Shown here: positions 8,778-18,949 of the stretch, piece after piece
Position numbering within the stretch: position 1 is the first letter of the stretch
Layout of the letters: each line of letters opens with the position of its first letter
From: Guillardia theta CCMP2712
Lineage: Eukaryota > Cryptophyceae > Pyrenomonadales > Geminigeraceae
Assembly: GCF_000315625.1 (NCBI RefSeq)
Contig: NW_005434600.1
Span: 18,449-52,452, forward strand
Direction of reading: 5' to 3'
Length of the DNA: 34,004 nt
Translations under genes and position numbers: made by a program
Notes under the pieces: generated by a model
What the model saw: the letters and a program-made list of their open reading frames with translations, nothing else
What the model was told of the DNA's origin: nothing
Database searches by the model: none

Positions 8778-9361
8778 ATGCGGGATCGATCGCCATCGCT
8801 TGGGAGCCATACCAACCCACACACGTTGTGTGTTGGTATGTTTGGGGTCAATCGTCATTTCAAGCGCAGAGGTAGAATGCCCCGAATCTGCCGCAGGAGA
8901 GACGCTGATCGTTTGTTTTGCCAGCAGAGATTGACAGTTCCCTTTTCTCAACCAAACCTTCGTCGGATAGGCTTACTTTCCCAACCCTCTTGTTTGCGAA
9001 TACAAGGAGGGGCAGATAATCCTTCAAACAGCGAACTGCAGGCGGCGAAGGCGAAGCTGGTATCAGCGGGGGAGGTGGAGGTGGCGAAGGCGAAGCAGCG
9101 TGGGAGGTGGAGGTGGCGAAGGCGAAGCTGGAACAGGCACGTGCAACCAGGGACAAGGAGCTGATATCAGCGTGGGAGGTGGAGGTGGCGAAGGCGAAGC
9201 TGGAACAGGCACGTGCAACCAGGGACAAGGAGCTGATATTCCAGGCACAGAAAGATTTGGACCACCATAATTCTGAACTTGCGAGCTATCGTGCATCGTT
9301 AGCTTTTCCTACGGACTACCAAGGTAATCTTCCTGTTATTATTTTGTCCAACCCCGTCTGA
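8778..9361 (+). pseudogene. Coiled-coil gene, arm B copy: contracted and frameshifted
   Basis: The same ATG and N-terminal 90 or so codons as the arm A gene, but the minisatellite has shrunk to about two and a half units. A junction near 9055-9105 shifts the frame, so translation from 8778 ends at 9164. The original frame resumes at 9107 and runs through the repeats and the conserved non-repetitive end to 9361. As written it cannot make the arm A protein unless the frameshift is a sequencing error. Confidence 0.7.
9050..9240. repeat. Contracted minisatellite, arm B
   Basis: About two and a half units of the 72-bp repeat, with irregular joins, against 13 units in arm A. Confidence 0.85.
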
Positions 9362-9369
9362 GAACGGGT
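9351..9369 (+). terminator. Hairpin over the stop codon of the coiled-coil ORF, arm B
   Basis: ACCCCGT, loop CTGAGA, ACGGGT, then GTTTTTC. The stop TGA (9359-9361) is in the loop. It is identical to the arm A structure. Confidence 0.3.
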
Positions 9370-9384
9370 GTTTTTCTTATATAG

Positions 9385-11658
9385 ATGCTGACGGAATGCT
9401 GTTTGATAGTGCTAAGCGCTTTGGTTTCGAAGCTTCGCCTTTCACGCCTTTCGCTGGAAGATGCAGCTAATGGCTTGAAGGAGTACCTCAAAAATGTACT
9501 TGAACCAAGGAACAGTAATTTCAGCTATCTCAATCCTATCGACAGAGTAGTGGCAGCTGCAAGCAATGACAATGTTGTTACAGTTTCATGTATGATCGAG
9601 GCATGCTCGGGAAGCGGGAAATCTCTGTGCGCTGCAGACTACTTTTCTCGACATCCGACGACCTCGCTATACTTCGTGTTCGAATACGTCCACGAACAGG
9701 AAATCTATTCAAGAGTACAAGACCTTACGTGTATCATGAATGCAGCTATCGATCTGGACCTTCAACAGTATTTTCGCAGTATCAATGTCTTCAAGATCGT
9801 GTCAGGTGAGTCGACGGAGATCTCATCGATCAAGCTGGAGGACTACAGTTGGAACGTTCTTGGCACGCTCGGCTATCTGTTTGGCAAGACCACAACGCCC
9901 GCCAAGGTAACAGTGCAGCAAGCAAGGACCTGGATGTCGCAGCAGAAGTTGTGGGTTATGGTTGATGAAGCGATTCCGAGGGAGAAGAAGAAAAGCAGCT
10001 TCGGGGTTGTTGGCGCATTGGACAGACTTGTTTTCCTGAAAAGAATTCTCCGTAATGCGGGTTTTCATTGCATCATGTTAGGAACTAACACTCTGGTGAT
10101 GAATTTCAATGAAGCTACGCGACAGACGTTGGACAGCCGAGGCAAGAACAAGCAGACCATCATCTGCGTCACCCATCGAGCCCTCCCTCCGATGATGCTA
10201 CGATCAGCGAAGCAGAGAATTCTTCTCAAGCGACTGTTTGGGGAGGGCAAGATCTCATTGTTGCTCGACAACGTGAACCCATGGTTATGCAATGTTTTCT
10301 TGGAAGGATTGAACGTCGATATATCAGTGGAAGACCCTGCAACTTTATTTCGTAACCTAGCTTATCATGTTCTGCAGCGTCTACGATCCGACAAGAAGAA
10401 TCTCAACGACGCATCCTTGTATTCTATGTTCCAGATTGCATCGCACGAAGCCATGTCTCAGACACAAATCTTACAAGGCTTCGGTCTCCTGAATGCTTGG
10501 CCAGGAGGTGAAGTCCCTGCACGTGGTAGTCCACAGTCTATCGTCGAAATGAGCCAAACAAATGATGGCAAGCTTCTTCTGCACGGCCTTGACATTCACC
10601 ATTTGACCTCCAAGTTTGCTTCTTCCTTGTTGGATCCCATCACTGTGGCAGTCAGCGCTGGTGGAGGAAAGCCCTTCAAGGAGAGATCGTGTCTCGCGGT
10701 CTTGACGAGGATTCATGAAGAGGCTGCCAGACCTTCAAATGACCCAACAGCGGTTGACGCGATGCAAAGGGACGGGAACCTGCTGGAATCGTTTGGGGGG
10801 GTTGTTGTGATGTTGACAAGCTGGAGTCATCCTGACGACATACTTTCAACTCTCAGCTTTCATTGCGGAAGGGAGGTAAAGAGCAAGGTTATGAACGTTC
10901 TTGAGAGGGTGCAGAATCAAGAAGCTGCAGAGGGATTTCGTCAAGTCTTGACTTCGTGCTTCTCGAACCTTGTTCCCCTTCGCATTGGTGAAGAGCACGT
11001 AAATGAAAGTACAGCGTACGGCTGCTACATGCGTTGCAAAAATAGTCAGCGACGGGACGGAATCTTCTACAGTCCCGTCGGTCAGGATGGAAGCAGAAAA
11101 TCGGGAGGTGCAGAGTTCAAGAACCGGAGACAGGCGGTTAGTGCATCGCAGCTGAAAAAGATTGTGAAGAAGTTATCTAGGCATGGGCACGACCTGCTGT
11201 TTTTCATGGCACCAAAGCTGAGAAAGTTCGAGAGTGAGCGGATTTTACCTCGTGGCGGGAAGGAGAGCTGGTTGCTGTTACACTGGAGGAAAAATGATGA
11301 CGTACCTTGGCACACTTTCCACAGAGTGGTACAGGGAGCTCAGAGGTACAGAGTGTTGATTCTGATGGAGCTTGGACTTTCAACGAATCCTTTTGGTCTG
11401 CGGACGATGCACCAGGATGCATTAAAGGATGAAGTTCGCTTATCAAAAAGAAGGAGAGCATCCAAGGGATCAGACTCGCCCTCATTGCGAACGGAGTGCA
11501 AGTCAGACAAGTCTGAGCGAGCCAGGGTGAACAGCAGACAAGGTGAGGCTTCGACTCGTACGAGGGACGGGTGTGACCTCCTTGCTTTGCACGAGGAGGA
11601 GAGACACTCCGAAGCAAAACAAGTGCCTGAATCCGCAGATGCTATTGACCAAGGATAG
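9385..11658 (+). CDS. CR-type P-loop NTPase / PD-(D/E)XK nuclease, arm B copy
   Basis: 757 aa, the near-identical twin of the minus-strand gene at 383-2659. I see one substitution in the NTPase domain (D216 to V) and a small change in the low-complexity tail. The P-loop, Walker B and D558/E577-x-K579 nuclease residues are all kept, so this copy also appears intact. The start is the ATG 23 bp after the coiled-coil stop. An in-frame splice from 9323 to 9410 would bypass this ATG and fuse the two ORFs. The N-terminus (CCLIVLSALVS) is hydrophobic and could mimic a short signal peptide. Confidence 0.72.
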   Translation: MLTECCLIVLSALVSKLRLSRLSLEDAANGLKEYLKNVLEPRNSNFSYLNPIDRVVAAASNDNVVTVSCMIEACSGSGKSLCAADYFSRHPTTSLYFVFEYVHEQEIYSRVQDLTCIMNAAIDLDLQQYFRSINVFKIVSGESTEISSIKLEDYSWNVLGTLGYLFGKTTTPAKVTVQQARTWMSQQKLWVMVDEAIPREKKKSSFGVVGALDRLVFLKRILRNAGFHCIMLGTNTLVMNFNEATRQTLDSRGKNKQTIICVTHRALPPMMLRSAKQRILLKRLFGEGKISLLLDNVNPWLCNVFLEGLNVDISVEDPATLFRNLAYHVLQRLRSDKKNLNDASLYSMFQIASHEAMSQTQILQGFGLLNAWPGGEVPARGSPQSIVEMSQTNDGKLLLHGLDIHHLTSKFASSLLDPITVAVSAGGGKPFKERSCLAVLTRIHEEAARPSNDPTAVDAMQRDGNLLESFGGVVVMLTSWSHPDDILSTLSFHCGREVKSKVMNVLERVQNQEAAEGFRQVLTSCFSNLVPLRIGEEHVNESTAYGCYMRCKNSQRRDGIFYSPVGQDGSRKSGGAEFKNRRQAVSASQLKKIVKKLSRHGHDLLFFMAPKLRKFESERILPRGGKESWLLLHWRKNDDVPWHTFHRVVQGAQRYRVLILMELGLSTNPFGLRTMHQDALKDEVRLSKRRRASKGSDSPSLRTECKSDKSERARVNSRQGEASTRTRDGCDLLALHEEERHSEAKQVPESADAIDQG

Positions 11659-11671
11659 CTATCCCTGGTCA
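11646..11671 (+). terminator. 26-bp palindrome at the stop codon of the NTPase-nuclease gene, arm B
   Basis: The same structure as 370-395: one A-C mismatch, with the TAG stop at its centre. Confidence 0.35.
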
Positions 11672-12035
11672 TTACCCTAGGCTATGATGATCCAGCAGGT
11701 TCTCTGAGCAGCCAGTGCCACTGTACCACCCTTGACGGTATACGGGAACGTGCTTTGATCTGTATCAAAGTAAACTAGACAAATTTCCGTCATTCCCATC
11801 CTGAAGAATGAGCTGACCCTACGAGTACAATGAAAGAATATGACAGTCGTGGTTCTAAAAACCAGATGCACTGTCTGAGCCCCCAGTTCCTGTTGGCAAG
11901 ACATTCAGCCGAATAAAAACCACTCCTCGAATGACTTTCACCTTGGAGCATCTTGGCAACCGAAGGCAGAACGCAGCGAGAGGAAGGATAGTGCCTACAC
12001 CAGAAAGGTTGAGACGACGAAAAGCTGGCGGAGGT

Positions 12036-12461
12036 GATGTTGCAGGGAGAGGGAGAAGAGGAGGAGGAGCAGCAGGATTAGGGAGAAAAAACGCAGGAGG
12101 AGCGAGGGAGCGGCGTGCGAAGAAGAGCAGGAGCAGGATAAGGGTGCAGCGGAAGAGCAGCAGGAGGGAAAGGAGACCGCGGAAGAGCGGGAGCAGCATG
12201 CGGAGGAGGGAGAGCAAGAGGGAGAGCAGGAGAGGATCAGGAGGAAGAGGAAGAGAAGGAGGAGGATCAGAAGGATGAGTAAGAGAAGGGGGGAGAAGAA
12301 GAGCAGGAGGGGAGGAGGAGGAACAAGGGGGGGGGAGGAACAGCAAGAGGGACAGGAACAGCAGGAGGAGGAAGGGAAAGGAACAGCAGGAGACGGAAGG
12401 GGAAGAGCAGCAGGGAAGGGAAGAGCAGGAGGAGGAGGAGGAGGAGGAGGAGGAGGAGGAG

Positions 12462-12503
<42 letters not shown>

Positions 12504-12664
12504 GCCCAGGACGAGGAGGAGGAAGACGAGGACGAGAACGAGGAGGACGAGGACGAGGAGGACGAGGAGGCCCAGGACGAGGACGAGGAGGACGAGGACG
12601 AGGACGGGGACGAGTAGGAGGAGGAGGAGGAGGAGTACGAGTATGAGGACGAGGACGAGGTCGG

Positions 12665-12712
<48 letters not shown>

Positions 12713-12830
12713 GCAGGAGGAGGATGAGTAGAAGGAGGAGGATGAGTAGGAATAGGAGGAGAAGGACGAGGACGAGGACGAGGACGAGGAGGACGAGGAG
12801 GAGGATGAGGAGGAGGAGGGGGATGAGGCC
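12036..12830. repeat. Purine-rich (GAG)n/(GAGGAC)n low-complexity tract
   Basis: About 0.8 kb of GAGGA, GAGCAG and GAGGAC repeats, purest at 12430-12720. It gives long meaningless ORFs: RGRGRG on plus, poly-Ser or PRPRPR on minus. No gene is called. Confidence 0.9.
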
Positions 12831-13020
12831 TCACGTTGGATCCGGCATGGTGCCCGTTCTGGGAGGCTTTCCAACGAGACCCTGTGAAATGGTAACAATC
12901 GTTTAATGAGTAAAGACGCAAGCTATTCCTGGGAAGATGCCGGGGAAGCCGAACGCAACAACTTGCCGACGGCAAAGGCCTTGAAGCCTCGGCCTCGGAG
13001 GGAGGCAGAGGGGCACTGCC

Positions 13021-13108
13021 GGATGGAGGAGCTGTGTGCAAAGAGGCAGTGCTGATACTGGCACGTCTGTCTGAAATTTCGGGAGGGAATTTGAATGTGT
13101 TGTACTAA
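13021..13108. repeat. Composite dispersed repeat: 60 bp from the spacer plus 22 bp from the arms
   Basis: 13021-13080 is the exact inverted copy of about 6737-6796. Next to it, 13087-13108 (AATTTGAATGTGTTGTACTAAT) matches the inverse of about 8378-8399 in arm B and its arm A partner near 4055. In inverse orientation the first block continues an open frame after the shared CQYQHCLFAHSSSIR peptide for about 30 more codons. Confidence 0.75.
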
Positions 13109-13892
13109 TAGGAGTCACATAGTAGTGTGAGCAGCTGTCACGAGGCCGCACGGTTCCGGGGTCACTAAGATCAAACCCGCGTAACTTCAACCTGAAGGGT
13201 CAACCGAGATCACGGCACGGGCACGGCTGCCACCCCATGACACCCCCGACAGCTTCTTCCGACCTCCCTACGGCTACAAAATGACGTCTTCTCGAACACC
13301 CTTGGACTTAGCGGAGTAACGAAAAGCATTGTTTTCAGGTTTGAGGATATTTACTACAACTGACTTTGTAAGCCTTCGTATCCGCTGACCGGGCAGCACC
13401 ACCAACCTCTCGTGGTAAAAGGTGCTTCACAGCACCGGTACATGTATCAGGAATTGGAAAGATTCAGGGGGTGGTTTTTCAGTAGTCGCTTCTTCATGCT
13501 CCCAGGGGTGGGTCTTCTCCGGAATCCGCTCCCGATTTGTTGATTCCGCACCCCTAGTAATCCCATAAGATATCGACGGGGGTAGGGTCAGGAGATGCAA
13601 ATTGGGGCTGGACACATGTGATATTGCTGACATGCACGTAACCATCCTTGTCAGCAGGTTTAGGGAGTTCGCATCAAAAGCAAGCGAACGAAGGGGTCGA
13701 GCAAACAAGGGAAGAGCCCAAGGAAAGAAGTCTCAGTGCGATCTGAAACATCTCTCTCAAGCCAGCAGAGGTTCAAGAGAAGTGATAGGAGTGATCAGCC
13801 TTAAGGAGGACCGTGCGAAGTAAGATCAAGAAACCGTCGATCGCAAACTTCTGGTTTTCTCCGGAGCTACTGGTTTGTTCAGCTTCCTACGA
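13109..13892. other. Intergenic stretch, no gene supported
   Basis: There are overlapping short ORFs on both strands (13427-13708 minus, 13602-13823 plus) with no recognisable features. The plus one could be an upstream exon of the next gene, but no splice pair is convincing. Confidence 0.4.
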
Positions 13893-14453
13893 ATGACACC
13901 ATCTTTGATGCCTAGTCAAAGACTCCTACAGCACTCATCTAGATCGTTCAAGGGATCATTCGCGTTGAAGAAGGACAATGTCTGGAACTTGCATGCAATT
14001 TTTATTCTTTGGTTGGGATACATAGGGGAGATGTTGAGGTCAATTTGGACTACCCACAGGGCAGCCTCCGCTCATGCGTGTCAGGCTGAGGAGAAGCGTT
14101 GGCAAAGGCAGAACTCGCTGCGGCGGAAATCAGAATCGATGAAAGACGACTATCAGCAGCTCCTGCAGATCATGCAAGACTGTTGCCAGAGTGGACATGT
14201 GGTCCTGACAAGTCCGCCATCGAAGCTTGATAGCAGGAGGAGAAGGGAGCAGCAAACCCACCGGAGAAAGAGCATGACTCTATTAGAATGCAAGCAACAA
14301 GTAGATACTCGAAGGTCAAGGTTGGAAGCCAACACACATGCTGCCTGGAACTCGCAGCAAGGCTACATGGTTGCCGGCTCACCAGCACCACAAACTTTTG
14401 AGAAGCTAAAGCGTAGAAATGATAGGATTCTATCCAAATGGGTGGAAATGTAA
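13893..14453 (+). CDS. Small putative membrane/coiled-coil protein, possibly organelle-targeted
   Basis: 186 aa from the ATG at 13893; the frame is open slightly upstream to 13875, where an AG after a pyrimidine-rich stretch could be a splice acceptor. Residues 1-30 are Arg/Ser/Leu-rich without acidic residues, like a mitochondrial presequence. One hydrophobic span follows (LHAIFILWLGYIG), then a basic, Gln/Arg-rich, probably coiled-coil region. No family is recognised. It may be incomplete at the 5' end. Confidence 0.45.
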   Translation: MTPSLMPSQRLLQHSSRSFKGSFALKKDNVWNLHAIFILWLGYIGEMLRSIWTTHRAASAHACQAEEKRWQRQNSLRRKSESMKDDYQQLLQIMQDCCQSGHVVLTSPPSKLDSRRRREQQTHRRKSMTLLECKQQVDTRRSRLEANTHAAWNSQQGYMVAGSPAPQTFEKLKRRNDRILSKWVEM

Positions 14454-14834
14454 TAAAGTGTAATCTATTCCATTTAGATACTGCCGCACTCAACGTTGCT
14501 CCTCTCTTTCGATGGCTAACTCCCGAACAGGCATTCATTCACCACTGTACTGCTGATTTTCATGTGTTGATACAATCTTACTGTCAACCATAGTAGCAAC
14601 ACACCGTTGGCAGTGACATCGATTTAAGAACTTGACTGCACTTTGTTAGTTTGACAGCCAACTGTGTTATTTCTACGAAATACAAAGTAGCAGAATTGAA
14701 AGCCGTAGCTACCAGCGGCACCGCTTACAATAATACAAATTACGGTAGTACCGTCCGTACTGCCGTCACTGAGCGGCCAAGATCTGTTGCCCTGAACAGC
14801 AAAGGAAGTTCACCGTAACAGTCCTAGCAAGCAA

Positions 14835-15015
14835 TGCAGCAGCACCATGTGGCGCACTGCGGCAGCCTGGCCGCTGAGGCTCAGCCAAGCCTAGTAGGCA
14901 GCGACTCGGACTCATGCCATGATGCTTGCCACTCAGTGACTGCCGGCCGGGCGGCTCGGAGGGCTAAGTGAGGATAAGCCTTCAAGGCTTAACACCCGGG
15001 CCGGGCCGGGCCTGC
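14835..15015. other. Intergenic GC island 1
   Basis: Dominated by GCCGG/CCGGG words, e.g. GGGCCGGGCCGGGCC at 14998-15012. A TATGATA-G-TATCATA inverted repeat lies just downstream (about 15106-15120). Confidence 0.7.
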
Positions 15016-16039
15016 TTCCCCTCGGCTATTATTGAAAGCAACTTGATGATCATGTTGTCAATCGGTTAAAAGCTTGCTCAGCGGGGAGTCCGACTCGTGC
15101 CACTGTATGATAGTATCATAGTATCCCAAGATGTAGGGCGCCTCCAAAAAAAGCTTAGGATTCTCTTTTTTGGTAAAATTTGAAAAAAAAAAAATTGCAG
15201 TTGATGGACACATTTATCGCGAAACATGCATAGTTTCAGTACCTTGCACGCATTGTTGGCGTGATCGTTTGAAATGCCTAAGGTTCAAAACTCTGGTACT
15301 AATTTGTACCGGCGATCAGTACTGATAATTGAGTAAATTACATATATATGCGGTACACTTATTTGTACCAGTTACTCTCTTTAATATTAATATATATAGA
15401 ATTCTCTCCTTTTTTTTTGACTTAGTGAAAGAATCTTGAAGCGCCCTGCGAGATCCAGTCCTTGTATCAGGCCGCGCCTCACGGCAGTGCCGTTCTTCAA
15501 CGGGATCGGATACCGTACCGATGCCCCCACGCGGCCCATCATCCGATCCAGAGTCGTCAGTCTGGTACCCCTCCTCCGAGGCTTTATCAGTGAAGGTAGG
15601 GTACTCGAGGGTACTTCCGGGCCCCGCAGCCTGTTCAATTCGTTCGGTGTCCGACCGCAATGCTCAAATTGTATGGAAAAGTCAATCAAAAATTAAAATT
15701 CTGTCTAAATCTCATTGGGTTAACCAGCGAAACTGACATCTGCCAGGGCCCCCTTTCGCTGGATCCCCCGTTATAGCCGCCTCGGTGTAAAGGCCTTGGC
15801 CCCCCGTTCCGCAATCAGTTGGCGATTCCGCGAGCAACACTTATTTTGCACTCGAAAATCTGCCATGGATTATTGAAAATAGACAATAAATTTTCAAATT
15901 GTACCTTTCTTTTTCATATCATTCGTTTGAATTTGCGACCATTATCCCCGCCAACATTTACAACCCCTCAGATTTCCCTGCCTTTGTATGTAATTTACTA
16001 CGCCTGGTACCATATGAAGGGAATTTGAGTAATTTTTGT

Positions 16040-16840
16040 ATTGGCACCATCCACCCCCACCCCGCCTCCAATCAATCCACCCTCTTCTCAAAATTACTCA
16101 CTATTTACCCCACCCTACCCCACCGTGATATTCACACCGATCCTTTTTCTCCCATGACAGCTCTGACCCCTACCTTATCGATGATCCCACCACCCCTGAA
16201 CGAATACCCACCCACCCATCGTAATCAGACGGTTCAACTGAGAAACGAGTTCTTCTCCACCCTACCCACCAGGATCCCAATTGCAACAAATACCCTACTG
16301 TCACTTTCGACTCGATTACCTCTCAAAACCATGGGTAGTATCACTACCTACCGTCTAACGACACATTCGAACTCCCTGCTGCCACCCCACCCCTCCACAT
16401 GAAAAGGATATAGACTGACTCTGAATACCCCACCCCATCCCCACCCTTTGCACCCCCTCGTCATCCCTTGCACTGTAGCCCAGTTCAGGGTACCCCCACC
16501 CACGATGATCCACTTCACCCACCCACATTGTGTAAAACACGATACTCCACCCCCCTTTCAGTAAGTACCCCCCACCCCACCCCCGAGCTCAACCCCGTCA
16601 AACGTGGCTTTTCCCCAGTTTGTGTCCCCCGAAAGTATCAGCGACTGCTTCCTTCCCACCCGCATCTCTGCCCTCCCACTTCATCCGCCGCTTCCTCCCC
16701 CTCCTCGCTCTTTCTTCTTCTCATTCACTTCTGATCATCCCCTCCGATTCGTCAGGCTTTCATCCCACCTCATCTCATTTCTTTCTCACAGCCCAACTCT
16801 CTTTCATTGGTCGTTCATCTCAAATTGTTCTGGACCAGGG
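16040..16840 (+). promoter_or_regulatory. CCACCCC tract and pyrimidine-rich leader upstream of the carrier gene
   Basis: From 16045 to 16600 the plus strand is full of CCACCCC/CACCCAC words. From 16650 to 16810 it becomes C/T-rich. The same order precedes the genes at 26982 and 29337, so this is a candidate promoter-associated composition. Function is inferred from position only. Confidence 0.35.
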
Positions 16841-16929
16841 GTGTCTAGTTTAACGACCTGTGCTGTGACGGTTGATATCGCATTGGGATTTGTCTTCTAC
16901 AGAAACAAGTCTTGATAGCAAGCAACCTG

Positions 16930-17871
16930 ATGAGTCGTGAGAGAATGGTAGAGTTTGTGGCGGGCGCTGCGTCGGGATTTGTTGCAGACGGTGTAACGCA
17001 CCCTGTGGACACTGTTCGAACAAGATTGTGGGTTCAAGGGGAAGGGACAGCTTACAGGTATTCTGGATTGCTTCATGGAACAGTAGACATGGTGAAGAAA
17101 GAGGGATTGCCCTCGCTCTTCAAAGGTTTCGGAAGCGTCGCATTGCTGACTCCTTTAGCGCATGGTCTTTACTTTGGATCATATGAATGGTTCAAGCGAA
17201 CACTAGGACACCGGAAAGGCGGCCTAGGCCTCGGAGACTCCTCCAACGCTATGATCTCAGGATTCTTTGCGAATGGAGTCGGAGGTCTGGTGTGGAATCC
17301 GATGGACGTGGTGAAGCAGAAGCAACAAGCCAACGTCGGCAGCTTGTACAAAAGTCCATTGAATGGGCTCGTTGAGGTTTGGAGGGAGGGAGGCATGTGC
17401 CGGGGTTTGATGAAAGGATATTGGTCGGGAATGGCAACATATGGGCCATTTTCAGCTATTTACTTCATGATGTACGAGAACTGGAAAGTAGCATGCATGA
17501 AATGGACTACGCAGCATGCGCGGCACGACGAGCTTAACACAGGACACTACGTAGCAGGAGGATTCATAGCTGGGAGTGCTGCAGCTGTTGCGACAGCTCC
17601 AATCGATCTGATCAAGACGAGGATACAAGTTTGCGATCATTACTCAGGAATGTACTCCACCGCAACACGCATAATCAAGGAAGAAGGCTACGGAGTTTTC
17701 ACCAAAGGACTTGGAGCAAGGATATTGTGGGTAGCTCCAGGTTGTGCGATCACCATTGCAGTGTTTGAAGACATTCGAAAGTTTTGTTCGAGTGCCTCAG
17801 ACTTCGGTAGTGATGGTTACTCTAGCCTGGACATGTCGTCTGTTACAGATGGATCAGCTTTCACAGTATGA
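16930..17871 (+). CDS. Mitochondrial carrier family (SLC25) transporter
   Basis: 313 aa, single exon. It has the three tandem repeats of the family with their signatures: PVDTVR (25-30), PMDVVK (124-129) and PIDLIK (224-229), each followed by an amphipathic matrix helix and an EG-type motif (KKEG, REGG, KEEG). It should sit in the mitochondrial inner membrane with six helices. The second-helix segment (PLAHGLYFGSYEWFK) and KQKQQ in repeat 2 recall mitoferrin-like iron carriers and the S-adenosylmethionine carrier group, but the substrate cannot be fixed from this. The start is the first ATG in a frame that opens only 18 bp upstream. A 30-residue polar tail follows the last helix. Confidence 0.88.
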   Translation: MSRERMVEFVAGAASGFVADGVTHPVDTVRTRLWVQGEGTAYRYSGLLHGTVDMVKKEGLPSLFKGFGSVALLTPLAHGLYFGSYEWFKRTLGHRKGGLGLGDSSNAMISGFFANGVGGLVWNPMDVVKQKQQANVGSLYKSPLNGLVEVWREGGMCRGLMKGYWSGMATYGPFSAIYFMMYENWKVACMKWTTQHARHDELNTGHYVAGGFIAGSAAAVATAPIDLIKTRIQVCDHYSGMYSTATRIIKEEGYGVFTKGLGARILWVAPGCAITIAVFEDIRKFCSSASDFGSDGYSSLDMSSVTDGSAFTV

Positions 17872-18044
17872 ACTCAGCACTAATTCCGAGTCCCAGCAGC
17901 GGTCATGTGTAGACTACGGTAGTACCAGGTGTTTCTGTTCTATAATTCTTCAAAGTTTGTTGTACATAGTACTATGATGATGTAATGGCCCTCCGATTCG
18001 ATCAGTGACCATCCGTGACGTGGTTGCACTCGTGATCTGCCAGT

Positions 18045-18765
18045 TGACTCAGTGAGGCCCGGGCCGCCGGGGCCGCCGGGCCCCGCGGCCCGGGCTGAGC
18101 GGCACTGTGACAGTGAGCCTCCGGCGGCGGCGGCCATCCGATGATCAGTAGGCAGTGCCGCTGGTCACGTGGCAGTCCTGAATGACCCTAGCCTTGAGTG
18201 CCAGTGCAGCCCGTCGCGGCCGGGCGCTGGTCCCGCCGCGCTGGTGCCAGGCGCGGGGGGGCGGTGGCAGCACTGCGGCTGCCAGAGTGCGGCCGGCGGC
18301 CCGGCCGCCCGGCGGGACTGAGTCCGGGGCCGTGATCTGAATCAAACTTTCCGAAGTTCCCGGAAGTTCCGGGCCGGAGTCCGGCCCAACTTGAAGTCCG
18401 ATCACCGTGGCACTGTACGGTCCGGCACCGTGGCACCGCCCGGCGGGGCGGCCTCAGTCGGACTGCCGCGGTGCATGCAGCAGTCACGCGGCCGGTTTGC
18501 CCGGCGCCCGGCGCGGCCGGGCACGGCGGGGCCGGGCCCGCACCCGGCGGGGTCTGGGCCGGGGATCATAGTACTATGATAGGCCCCGGACGCCGGTCCC
18601 CGGCGGCCCGGGCACTGATGGGTGCTGTCCCGGCGATCGAGCCGCCCCCGGGCCCCGGCGCACGGGACTCTGAGTCTGTCACTGGTCTCAGTAGTACAGG
18701 CTGTCAGGCCCGGGCCGGGGATGATGCATGCAGTGCGGTTGAGGGGGATGATGCTCTGATTTGTC
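18045..18765. other. Intergenic GC island 2 (0.7 kb)
   Basis: Very GC-rich, built of GGCCGCCGGGG and CCCGGGCC words, ORF-like in several frames with no product. It contains the perfect 16-bp palindrome ATCATAGTACTATGAT near 18565. A related CATAGTACTATG lies at about 17966, just before the island. Confidence 0.75.
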
Positions 18766-18949
18766 ACGTGTCTTAGTACTGAAAAAATGTTTAACTAAAA
18801 GTATTTAGGGAGGCCGCTATCTTGCATCTGTGGGGGTTGAGGGTTCATGATCAGGGGTGGACTTGAGTACCCGGTGGTCCCAGGACCATTTTTTCAATGA
18901 AAAATATGTGAAAGTATGGGGTCAATTTGATTATGTTTTTTGACATGAT

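Larger units (their letters stand above)
8196..12035. repeat. Giant inverted repeat, arm B
   Basis: This is the inverted partner of 1-4266, and it is seen directly. It carries the same two-gene module on the plus strand: a coiled-coil gene damaged here and an intact NTPase-nuclease gene. Homology may run further out than 12035, but arm A is cut at the window edge, so this cannot be judged. The sequence just beyond is the purine-rich (GAGGAC)n tract. Confidence 0.93.
14454..16900. other. Long intergenic region
   Basis: It contains a GC island (14835-15015), AT-rich DNA with A and T runs (15150-15420), an open GC-rich patch (15436-15690) that is readable in several frames without a recognised product, and C-rich then pyrimidine-rich DNA leading to the carrier gene. 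No RNA gene was found. Confidence 0.6.

Noticed and set aside
9324-9384. 61-nt intron ending at the AG just before the NTPase ATG
   Set aside because: It would join the ORFs out of frame. The acceptor 25 nt further on keeps the frame and is preferred if splicing occurs.
11855-13041. Ser-rich and PRPRPR-rich minus-strand ORFs of about 350 aa
   Set aside because: They are translations of the (GAG)n/(GAGGAC)n tract, with no unique protein sequence except short ends.
15436-15696. rRNA fragment or gene in the GC-rich patch
   Set aside because: No conserved rRNA block is recognised. Three frames are open on either strand without a family match, so it is left undecided.
18145-18776. Overlapping Ala/Gly/Pro/Arg-rich ORFs in GC island 2
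   Set aside because: ORFs of similar length occur on both strands, as expected from GC-rich DNA with few stop codons. None has a recognisable domain.
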